From an uncultured Bacilli bacterium (GTDB lineage Bacteria; Bacillota_I; Bacilli_A; RF39; UBA660): 64,000 nucleotides of DNA. Each line of letters opens with the position of its first letter. Position 1 is the stretch's first letter. The DNA lies in contig CAKOTA010000001.1 in assembly GCA_934119965.1 (NCBI GenBank), positions 62,001 to 126,000 of the forward strand, in the 5' to 3' direction. The notes beneath the pieces are model-generated. The model was not told the DNA's origin. It ran no database searches and saw only the letters and a list, made by a program, of their open reading frames with translations. Of this stretch, positions 58,013-64,000 are shown one piece after another. Position numbers and translations under genes: made by a program.

Positions 58013-58813
58013 ATGAAAAAAAGAGTAATAAGTGCGATTGTTGCGTTAGCAATCTTCGTTCCAATTTTTATTAAAGGTGGTTTTATTTATACTGCAGCAA
58101 TGTATGTAGTTTCTATTTTAGGACTAAGAGAATTTTTGAAAGCAAAAAGTTCAAAGAAAGCAATGCCTGTTTTTATTGAATTTATTTCATATATTATTTT
58201 TTCTTTAATTGTCTTATCAAATATTAATAATAATGAAATGATATATTCTGTTGATTTTAGAGTTTTATCAGGATTATTTTTAGTTTATTTAATTCCTACT
58301 GTTCTTTATCACGACAGAAGTTTGTATAGTGTAACAGATGCATTTTATTTAATAGCTGGAATTTTCTTTTTAGGTGTCAGTTTTTCTTTATTAATTATAA
58401 TTAGAAATTTAAGTTTAGATTTAATTATTTATTTATTTTTAATAACTACATTAACTGATTCATATGCTTATATAACTGGATCATTAATCGGTAGACATAA
58501 AATGTTAAAGGAAATTTCTCCAAATAAAACTTGGGAAGGTATGATTGGTGGTACTTTAGCAGGTACTATTATAAGTGTTGTTTTTTATAGAATTGCTGTT
58601 GATCCAAGTGTATCAATTTATCAAATAACTTTAATAACAACATTTTTATCAATTATTGGGCAATTTGGCGATTTATGTTTTTCAGCTATTAAACGATATT
58701 TTGGAATTAAAGACTTTTCAAATATTATGCCAGGACATGGTGGAGTTTTAGATAGATTTGATAGTATAATATTTGTAGTTTTAGGTTTTATGTTTTTTAT
58801 TAGTATTATATAG
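58013..58813 (+). CDS. cdsA: Phosphatidate cytidylyltransferase
   Basis: A 266-residue membrane enzyme making CDP-diacylglycerol from CTP and phosphatidic acid. About seven helices; the signature DSYAYITGSLIGRHKM...SPNKTWEGMIGG and the C-terminal SAIKRYFGIKDFSNIMPGHGGVLDRFDS are diagnostic. AGGTGAAT precedes the ATG and rseP starts 8 nt after the stop. uppS normally precedes it and dxr follows it; both are missing. Confidence 0.95.
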   Translation: MKKRVISAIVALAIFVPIFIKGGFIYTAAMYVVSILGLREFLKAKSSKKAMPVFIEFISYIIFSLIVLSNINNNEMIYSVDFRVLSGLFLVYLIPTVLYHDRSLYSVTDAFYLIAGIFFLGVSFSLLIIIRNLSLDLIIYLFLITTLTDSYAYITGSLIGRHKMLKEISPNKTWEGMIGGTLAGTIISVVFYRIAVDPSVSIYQITLITTFLSIIGQFGDLCFSAIKRYFGIKDFSNIMPGHGGVLDRFDSIIFVVLGFMFFISII

Positions 58814-58821
58814 GAGGTATT

Positions 58822-59859
58822 ATGACAATTTTATATTTTATACTTGTTTTAGGAGTCACAGTTTTAATTCATGAACTAGGACATTTTATATTTGCTAAAA
58901 GAGCAGGTGTTTATATTTATGAATTTTCAATCGGAATGGGACCTCAAATATTTAAATGGAAAAGAAAAAACGATGAAACTATTTATAGCATCAGATTATT
59001 TCCAATAGGTGGTTTTGTTAGTATGGCTGGTGAAGATTTAGAAGTTGACAAAAAAATACCTAAAGATAGACAATTGTGCAATAAAAGTTGGTGTGATAGA
59101 TTCTTAGTTTTATTTGCTGGAATAGCTTTTAATTTTTTACTTGCAATTATAATTTTATTTACTATTGGAATGATTAATGGAGTACCAAAAAATAATTTAG
59201 AAATTGCTAATATCGAAAGTAGTTACGAAATTAGTAAGACTGGTATTCAAGTAGGGGATGTTATTACAAAAGTTAATGGTAAAAAAATAACATCTTATGA
59301 ACAATTATCTGTTGAACTAGCTGTTAACAATGGCAAAAAAATTGATTTAACAGTTAGAAATAAAGATAAAGAAAATACTTATGAAATTGAGCCCACTTTA
59401 ATTGAAAGTGATGGCAAAACAAATTATGTATATGGTTTTTCTTTAAACAATGAAATTGAAAAAGGATTTTTAAAATCAATTAGTTATGCTTTTCAAAAAA
59501 CTGGTAATTTGACTAATCAAATGGTCTTAATTGTTAAATATTTAGTGACTGGTAAATTGAGTTTAAATAATTTATCTGGACCGGTTGGTATATATCAAGT
59601 AGTAGATCAAGCAAGAACCTTAGGCTTCTTAAATATTTTATATTTAATTGCTTATTTATGTATTAATGTAGGTTTTATTAATTTTATTCCATTTCCAGCT
59701 TTTGATGGAGGAAGAATATTGTTTTTAATTATTGAAAAAATAAAAGGTAGTAAAGTTAATCCTAAAGTTGAAAATACAATTCATTCAATAGGCTTTGCTT
59801 TGTTGATGTTGTTAATGGTATTTGTTACTTATAATGATATAATAAGAATATTTGGATAA
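58822..59859 (+). CDS. rseP: RseP/RasP-type site-2 intramembrane metalloprotease
   Basis: A 345-residue protein with HELGHF (zinc-binding HExxH) in the first helix, an internal PDZ domain (about 120-190: GIQVGDVITKVNGKKITS) and a C-terminal FPAFDGGRILF carrying the third ligand. It cuts membrane-embedded signal peptides and anti-sigma factors. AGGAGGT precedes ATG 58822. It follows cdsA as in Bacillus, but proS and polC do not follow. A terminator overlaps its end. Confidence 0.95.
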   Translation: MTILYFILVLGVTVLIHELGHFIFAKRAGVYIYEFSIGMGPQIFKWKRKNDETIYSIRLFPIGGFVSMAGEDLEVDKKIPKDRQLCNKSWCDRFLVLFAGIAFNFLLAIIILFTIGMINGVPKNNLEIANIESSYEISKTGIQVGDVITKVNGKKITSYEQLSVELAVNNGKKIDLTVRNKDKENTYEIEPTLIESDGKTNYVYGFSLNNEIEKGFLKSISYAFQKTGNLTNQMVLIVKYLVTGKLSLNNLSGPVGIYQVVDQARTLGFLNILYLIAYLCINVGFINFIPFPAFDGGRILFLIIEKIKGSKVNPKVENTIHSIGFALLMLLMVFVTYNDIIRIFG

Positions 59860-59880
59860 CAATGGTTATCCTTTTATTTT
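59854..59880 (+). terminator. Terminator of cdsA-rseP
   Basis: The stem GGATAAC/GTTATCC (59854-59860 with 59865-59871) with T-rich tail, overlapping the stop codon. Confidence 0.85.
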
Positions 59881-59904
59881 TATATGAATACGAAAAAAAT
59901 TCAC

Positions 59905-59934
59905 TTGAAAAATAAGATAGAATAGGGTTATAAT
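59905..59934 (+). promoter_or_regulatory. Promoter of the small secreted locus
   Basis: TTGAAA (59905-59910), 18 nt, TATAAT (59929-59934). Confidence 0.65.
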
Positions 59935-59956
59935 AAATACTAGGAAGGTAGGAATT

Positions 59957-60091
59957 TTGAATAAAGAAAATATTAAAAATAGAATTTTTATAGCAATAAT
60001 AACAATGATAATATGTATAAACGGAACGCTGTATGCCACAAATAAATATCGAGTAGGTGAAATAATATATAATACAAGTGATGGGGAATGA
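59957..60091 (+). CDS. Very short exported peptide, signal peptide part of a Cys-rich locus
   Basis: A 44-residue frame starting at TTG 59957 (GGAAGGTAGG upstream). It is a signal peptide, NRIFIAIITMIICINGTLYA, then TNKYRVGEIIYNTSDGE and a TGA stop. It overlaps the following Cys-rich frame by about 11 nt. Either it is a separate secreted peptide or the front half of a single small protein split by a +1 shift at the GGGG run (60083-60086). Confidence 0.5.
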   Translation: MNKENIKNRIFIAIITMIICINGTLYATNKYRVGEIIYNTSDGE

Positions 60092-60278
60092 ATTATACAA
60101 TAGTTGTAATTCATCAAAAGATGAATGTCCAGTTGAAAGTTGTGAGATGAAATCATATTGTAATTTTTCTTTAGCTAATGATATTAATTATGGTGGTGTA
60201 AAAGGCACTAGTTACATCAATACTAGTAACAGAGACTATAGTTATTACGGCTCTAGCTTACCTAATTCGTATTTTTAA
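60081..60278 (+). CDS. Small Cys-rich protein, possible continuation of the upstream signal peptide
   Basis: A 65-residue frame with five features of a mature secreted peptide: CNSSKDECPVESC and MKSYC (four clustered Cys), a Gly/Tyr/Asn/Ser-rich tail (SNRDYSYYGSSL) and no own signal or ribosome-binding site. Its start (GTG 60078 or ATG 60081) lies within the previous frame. Joined with that frame it gives a secreted Cys-rich protein of about 109 residues. I do not know the family. Confidence 0.45.
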   Translation: MGNELYNSCNSSKDECPVESCEMKSYCNFSLANDINYGGVKGTSYINTSNRDYSYYGSSLPNSYF

Positions 60279-60300
60279 TAAGTTGAAATAAAGTTTAATT

Positions 60301-60323
60301 AGAATGCTAATTATTCTTTTTTT
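60301..60323 (+). terminator. Short terminator after the Cys-rich locus
   Basis: A 5-bp stem AGAAT/ATTCT (60301-60305 with 60313-60317) followed by a T-run; weak but well placed. Confidence 0.5.
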
Positions 60324-60364
60324 ATGTTAAAATATATGATAAAATTAAATAAGAGGTGAGATAT

Positions 60365-61642
60365 ATGCTAAAGGAAAAAGTTTTACCAGCCGATACATTT
60401 ATTGTTATAAATAAAACAATCTTAAATGAGTATGATCGTAAACTTTTAATAATGCTATATCAACCAATAATTGGCTATAAAGCAATAAGTTTATACTTTT
60501 CACTTTGGATGTACCTAGATAAAAGAGAAATTATGTCAAATGAATTTACTCATCATCAATTAATGACAACAATGCAATTAAGACTAAGTGAAATAGTAGA
60601 AGCAAGAGAAAAATTAGAAGCAATTGGATTATTAAAAACATATGTAAGAAAATCAAATATAAATAATTTTATATATGAAATATATTCACCAATAAGTGCT
60701 TATGAATTTTTAAACAATCCTGTATTAGTGACAGCACTATATAATAATATTGGAAAAAATGAATATGAAAAAATAATTGAATACTATAAAATTCCAAGAA
60801 TAAGTTTAAAAGAATATGAAGAAATAACTTGTAGTTTTAATGAAATATTTTCTTCAACTAACATAAATGGTTTTGAAAGACTAGAAAATATAAATAAATA
60901 TAGTTCAAATAAAATAAAAATAGAATCTAAAATAGATTTAGATAATATCTTAAGTTTAATACCAGACGAAATTTTAAATGTAAGAAGTTTAACTAATGAA
61001 ACAAAAGAATTAATAAATAAAATATCATTTATTTATAATTATGATGATGTTAGAATGAGTGAATTGATAAGAGAATCATTAACAGATAAAAAAACAATTG
61101 ATAAACAAGCATTAAAAATAAATAGTAGAAAATACTATCAATTTGAAAATAGTGGTAAATTACCAAGCTTGGTATATAGAACTCAACCAGAATATTTAAG
61201 AAAACCAGTAGGTGACACAAGTAATAGAGCTAAAATAATTTATCAATTTGAAACAACAACACCATATGACTTTTTACAAAGTAAATATAAAAATGGGAAA
61301 CCATCAAAAAGCGATATTGCTATATTAGAATATCTATTATTAGATATGAACCTAAACGCTGGAGTTGTAAATGTACTAATAGATTATGTATTAAAAATAA
61401 ATAATAATAAATTAACAAAAAACTTTGTTGATGCAATTGCAAGTCAATGGGCTAAAAGTAAAGTAGAAACAGTAGAAGAAGCAATGAAAATAGCTGAAAA
61501 GGAATATAAAAACAAAAAAACAACAACTAAAAAACAAAAGGAAGAAAAACCTACTTGGTTTAATCAAAATATAGAAGCACAAGAGGCCTCTGAAGAAAAA
61601 ATAAAAGAATTAGATAAAATGTTTAGTAAATTTGGAGGATAA
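60365..61642 (+). CDS. dnaB: Replication initiation/membrane attachment protein DnaB (Gram-positive type)
   Basis: A 425-residue primosome protein (B. subtilis DnaB, not the helicase). The N-terminal winged-helix part has EYDRKLLIMLYQPIIGYKAISLYFSLW. The second domain has TPYDFLQSKYKNGKPSKSDIAILEYLL and AGVVNVLIDYVLKI, characteristic of the DnaB/DnaD fold. It remodels oriC and loads DnaI-helicase. A GTG 60356 is in frame, but ATG 60365 with GAGGTGAG is the better start. It overlaps no gene; dnaI begins 2 nt downstream. Confidence 0.93.
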   Translation: MLKEKVLPADTFIVINKTILNEYDRKLLIMLYQPIIGYKAISLYFSLWMYLDKREIMSNEFTHHQLMTTMQLRLSEIVEAREKLEAIGLLKTYVRKSNINNFIYEIYSPISAYEFLNNPVLVTALYNNIGKNEYEKIIEYYKIPRISLKEYEEITCSFNEIFSSTNINGFERLENINKYSSNKIKIESKIDLDNILSLIPDEILNVRSLTNETKELINKISFIYNYDDVRMSELIRESLTDKKTIDKQALKINSRKYYQFENSGKLPSLVYRTQPEYLRKPVGDTSNRAKIIYQFETTTPYDFLQSKYKNGKPSKSDIAILEYLLLDMNLNAGVVNVLIDYVLKINNNKLTKNFVDAIASQWAKSKVETVEEAMKIAEKEYKNKKTTTKKQKEEKPTWFNQNIEAQEASEEKIKELDKMFSKFGG

Positions 61643-61643
61643 T

Positions 61644-62534
61644 ATGGAACAAGTAAAATTAGTTAAAAAAAATACTAACTTGATGAATGAATTTAATAAG
61701 TTACTTAAAGATGAAGAATTTAAAGAATATATCGATAAACTAAAAATTCCGTATGAGGAATTAGCAAAATATACGAGCATATTAGAAACTTGCAAAAATG
61801 AATATTATAATTGTAAAAATTGTAAATCAATATTAGAATGCAAAAACAAAATAGAAGGATGCTTATATTTACCAATAAATAAAAATGGAATAAGATTTTG
61901 TTATAAACCTTGTAAATACAAAAAGAATATTGAGAAAAAAACTAAATATTTAGATAATATATATATTTTTAATATTCCTAGTACTATAAAAGAAGCAAAC
62001 ATAAAAGATATATATAAAAAAGATGAAAATAGATTCGAAGTAATAAAATATTTGCTACAATTTACCGATGATTATATAAACAAAAAAAATCCTAAAGGAT
62101 TATATTTGTATGGTAACTTTGGATGTGGTAAAACTTATTTAATAAGCGCTATATTTAATGAATTAGCAAAACAAAACATTGATTCAGCGATTGTATTTTG
62201 GCCAGAATATTTAAGAATGTTAAAATCATTATTTAATGACAATTCTGAATTTAGAAAAAATTATGATAGAGTAAAAAATACAAAATTATTATTAATAGAT
62301 GATTTAGGAGCCGAAAATAACACAACTTGGTCTAGAGATGAGATTCTCTGTCCAATATTACAATATCGTATGGAAAATAATTTACCAACTTTTATTACTT
62401 CTAATTTAAATTTAGAAGCACTAGAAAATCATCTAAGTTTTAATGGAAATGAAAGCATTAAAGCAAAAAGGATAATCGAAAGAATTAATCAATTAACTGA
62501 ATATAAAGAAATGATAAGTAAAAACTTAAGATAA
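61644..62534 (+). CDS. dnaI: Primosomal helicase loader DnaI
   Basis: A 296-residue AAA+ protein. The N-terminal domain has a Cys-rich zinc site (YNCKNCKSILECKNKI...RFCYKPC). The ATPase core has YLYGNFGCGKTYLISAI (Walker A), LLLIDDLGAE (Walker B) and ITSNLNLE (sensor I). It loads the replicative helicase with DnaB and DnaD. ATG 61644 with GGAGGATAA is preferred to TTG 61632 inside dnaB. nrdR, usually upstream, is absent. Confidence 0.95.
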   Translation: MEQVKLVKKNTNLMNEFNKLLKDEEFKEYIDKLKIPYEELAKYTSILETCKNEYYNCKNCKSILECKNKIEGCLYLPINKNGIRFCYKPCKYKKNIEKKTKYLDNIYIFNIPSTIKEANIKDIYKKDENRFEVIKYLLQFTDDYINKKNPKGLYLYGNFGCGKTYLISAIFNELAKQNIDSAIVFWPEYLRMLKSLFNDNSEFRKNYDRVKNTKLLLIDDLGAENNTTWSRDEILCPILQYRMENNLPTFITSNLNLEALENHLSFNGNESIKAKRIIERINQLTEYKEMISKNLR

Positions 62535-62551
62535 TGGAAGTAGGGGGATTT

Positions 62552-64000
62552 ATGGATATACAAAAAGAAGTAGATACAATATTATACAAATTAGAACAAA
62601 ATGAAGAATTAACAATAAAATTAGAAATAGAACAAATAATTAGTAATATTAAAAAACAAAAGAATGTAAAATTATTTTATAAATTACTAATTAATAAATT
62701 AGAGAAAAAGATTATTACAACAGCAAGTTTAATTGCTAACTCTACTAGTCAAGAAGAACTAAAAGCAGAAGCAATTTTCTTAAAAAAATATTTGAATGTT
62801 ACACAATACTTAAAAGAAGAATATGAATTATTTAAAAAACAATATGTTGAAGAAAAAATAATTGAAATTCCTAAAAATAAAAAAAATTTTATGGAATATA
62901 ATAAACAAAAATTTAATGTATTAAAGTTAGAAAATGAAGAACAAGATATTGAAAGTGAAGAAGAAAACAATGTAATTAATTTTGTAAATACATATATAGA
63001 AATGATTAAAAATTTAAATATTTTAGAAAATTCAGAAAATTTCATAGAAGAATCTCGTAACTTATATAATGAAATCTATGGATATTTGTGCGAAACTAAA
63101 AGTTTGTTTCCAGAATTTACATATTTAATCGATATATTAAGTAATAAATATAGATGTTGTGAGAAAAATTCAACTGAAAGAAAAATATTAAAACCAATAA
63201 TAAAAAAATTTACGGAAATTCACCGAGTTTTTAGTACTAAAGAAAATCCAACAAATGAAAATCCATATTTTGATGTAATTAACTTTTGGTTTACAAATGA
63301 TGATAATTATTTGTATATAAAAGAATTAATTAAAAGAAAACCAGAAGTTTGTAGTATGCATAATAATGGAAAACATATTGCAGTTCATATTTTAGAACAA
63401 TATATTGAGAACTTTAAAAAAATGATTATTGATAAAAATAATGATTATATTAATAAAAACTATTTAAAAGAAATATATTATTTAATAACTAAAAATAGTC
63501 ATTTGCGAATAAGTGATGAAGAAAAAAATCAAATAGACACTATGATAAAAGATTTTTCAATATTTATTAAAGAATTTATCATAAAAGAAAGAAGAAAAAA
63601 CGCTGCATTGTTAGAATTAAAAACAATGAAAACGAGTCATTATTATAAAAAATACATTAGTTATGACTTTAATAAATATTCAATAGACAATTTAACATAT
63701 GAAAAAAATAGAGTGTATGATGGTAATGTTTCCAGAATTAAAAATGAACCATATGTTGAAGCATTTTTAATAGGTGATAAAGCATACAATATTACTAAAC
63801 AACAAGGCGAAATATCTCTAAAAATGTATACATTTAATATTAGTGGCTATATTAGTGAAAGATCAATTATGTATAATTATCTTGAACAATGTGAGTTCAA
63901 AAAAGAACAAATTGACGATTTTGTAGCTAATACTTTCAAATTTAAATTAGATAATATTTATCCAACAATTTGCTATAATTTAAAATTTTATGAAAGTGGA
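62552..64000 (+). CDS. RNB-like (RNase II/R family) protein, truncated by the window end
   Basis: An open frame of 483 codons with no stop before the window edge. ATG 62552 follows GTAGGGGGATTT. The first 330 residues are helical and not recognised. The visible end looks like the start of an RNB catalytic domain: EAFLIGDKAYNITKQQGEISLKMYTFNISGYI resembles the DDA...G.y.l.vHisDvs.yi block, and NIYPTICYNLKFYESG the yP.iTf block. The usual Asp cluster is not evident, so it may be diverged. It follows dnaI by 17 nt. Confidence 0.4.
   Translation, partial: MDIQKEVDTILYKLEQNEELTIKLEIEQIISNIKKQKNVKLFYKLLINKLEKKIITTASLIANSTSQEELKAEAIFLKKYLNVTQYLKEEYELFKKQYVEEKIIEIPKNKKNFMEYNKQKFNVLKLENEEQDIESEEENNVINFVNTYIEMIKNLNILENSENFIEESRNLYNEIYGYLCETKSLFPEFTYLIDILSNKYRCCEKNSTERKILKPIIKKFTEIHRVFSTKENPTNENPYFDVINFWFTNDDNYLYIKELIKRKPEVCSMHNNGKHIAVHILEQYIENFKKMIIDKNNDYINKNYLKEIYYLITKNSHLRISDEEKNQIDTMIKDFSIFIKEFIIKERRKNAALLELKTMKTSHYYKKYISYDFNKYSIDNLTYEKNRVYDGNVSRIKNEPYVEAFLIGDKAYNITKQQGEISLKMYTFNISGYISERSIMYNYLEQCEFKKEQIDDFVANTFKFKLDNIYPTICYNLKFYESG

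Noticed and set aside
60078..60100. Programmed -1 frameshift with slippery heptamer
   Set aside because: No X XXY YYZ heptamer; the required shift is +1, so only generic slippage or decay remains plausible.
1..64000. Genetic code 4 (TGA = Trp) as in Mycoplasma
   Set aside because: All conserved Trp residues are TGG, and TGA ends genes such as ylbE (28903) and smr (16748).

Overview
The window is a very AT-rich bacterial chromosome segment (GC content by eye well under 30%) using the standard code: TGA acts as a stop and Trp is TGG. Gene content is that of a Bacillota/Bacilli lineage: Gram-positive DnaB/DnaI replication proteins, a PASTA kinase, a BY-kinase/PHP-phosphatase capsule pair, RsgA, YidD, and gene orders that match Bacillus subtilis (rlmN-prpC-prkC-rsgA-rpe; nusB-xseA-xseB..spoIVB; ylbD-ylbE-rsmD; cdsA-rseP; dnaB-dnaI). 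I infer an uncultured, probably gut-associated, genome-streamlined member of the Bacilli. SpoIVB, YlbD, YlbE and a SirA-like protein suggest a spore-forming ancestry or a retained sporulation programme. Many genes carry an extended -10 box (TGnTATAAT) and a start-proximal GGTGAT Shine-Dalgarno.

Layout. 1-9757: surface polysaccharide locus with priming sugar transferase (partial), three GT2 glycosyltransferases, EpsG-like polymerase, Wzx flippase, LCP ligase, then a strong internal promoter driving a fused Wzz/tyrosine kinase, its PHP phosphatase and a class-I glutamine amidotransferase-like hydrolase. 9855-12488: ppdK under a promoter containing a dyad. 12692-15542: accessory unknowns, including a Cys-His-Asp protein and a gene with a poly-A frameshift. 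15599-20936: PfkB kinase, Smr protein and two large lineage-specific surface/membrane proteins. 20947-22914: minus-strand block with a GT8 glycosyltransferase, two HMA-like mini-proteins and an unknown. 22996-23477: decayed ClpX-like AAA+ gene. 23803-23974: two tRNAs. 24115-33416: cysS, metallopeptidase, sporulation-flavoured small genes, rsmD, a degenerate ZnuA-like lipoprotein, yidD, rnc and an ABC exporter. 33488-40705: rlmN-prpC-prkC-rsgA-rpe, a lipoprotein and a giant pilin-like protein. 40792-52978: DUF2207 protein, rpsB-tsf, lepB, a repeat-rich secreted protein, frr, nusB, xseAB, a divergent kinase-fold protein and spoIVB. 53023-57531: radical SAM protein and a compact SipW-type secretion operon (TasA-like small protein, double CBM2-like protein, SipW fused to a multi-pass membrane domain, DUF5305). 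57548-64000: HAD phosphatase, cdsA, rseP, a small secreted Cys-rich locus, dnaB, dnaI and an RNB-like gene that runs off the end.

How it fits together. Much of the window concerns the cell surface: capsule assembly and its tyrosine-phosphorylation switch, pilin-like and InlB-repeat adhesins, two kinds of signal peptidase (Lys-dependent LepB and His-dependent SipW), and a SipW operon that most resembles a matrix-fibre/carbohydrate-binding secretion system. The core blocks are compressed versions of B. subtilis operons. pyrH and the isoprenoid genes (uppS, dxr, ispA, dxs) are absent from their usual slots, and surface or unknown genes often sit in their place.
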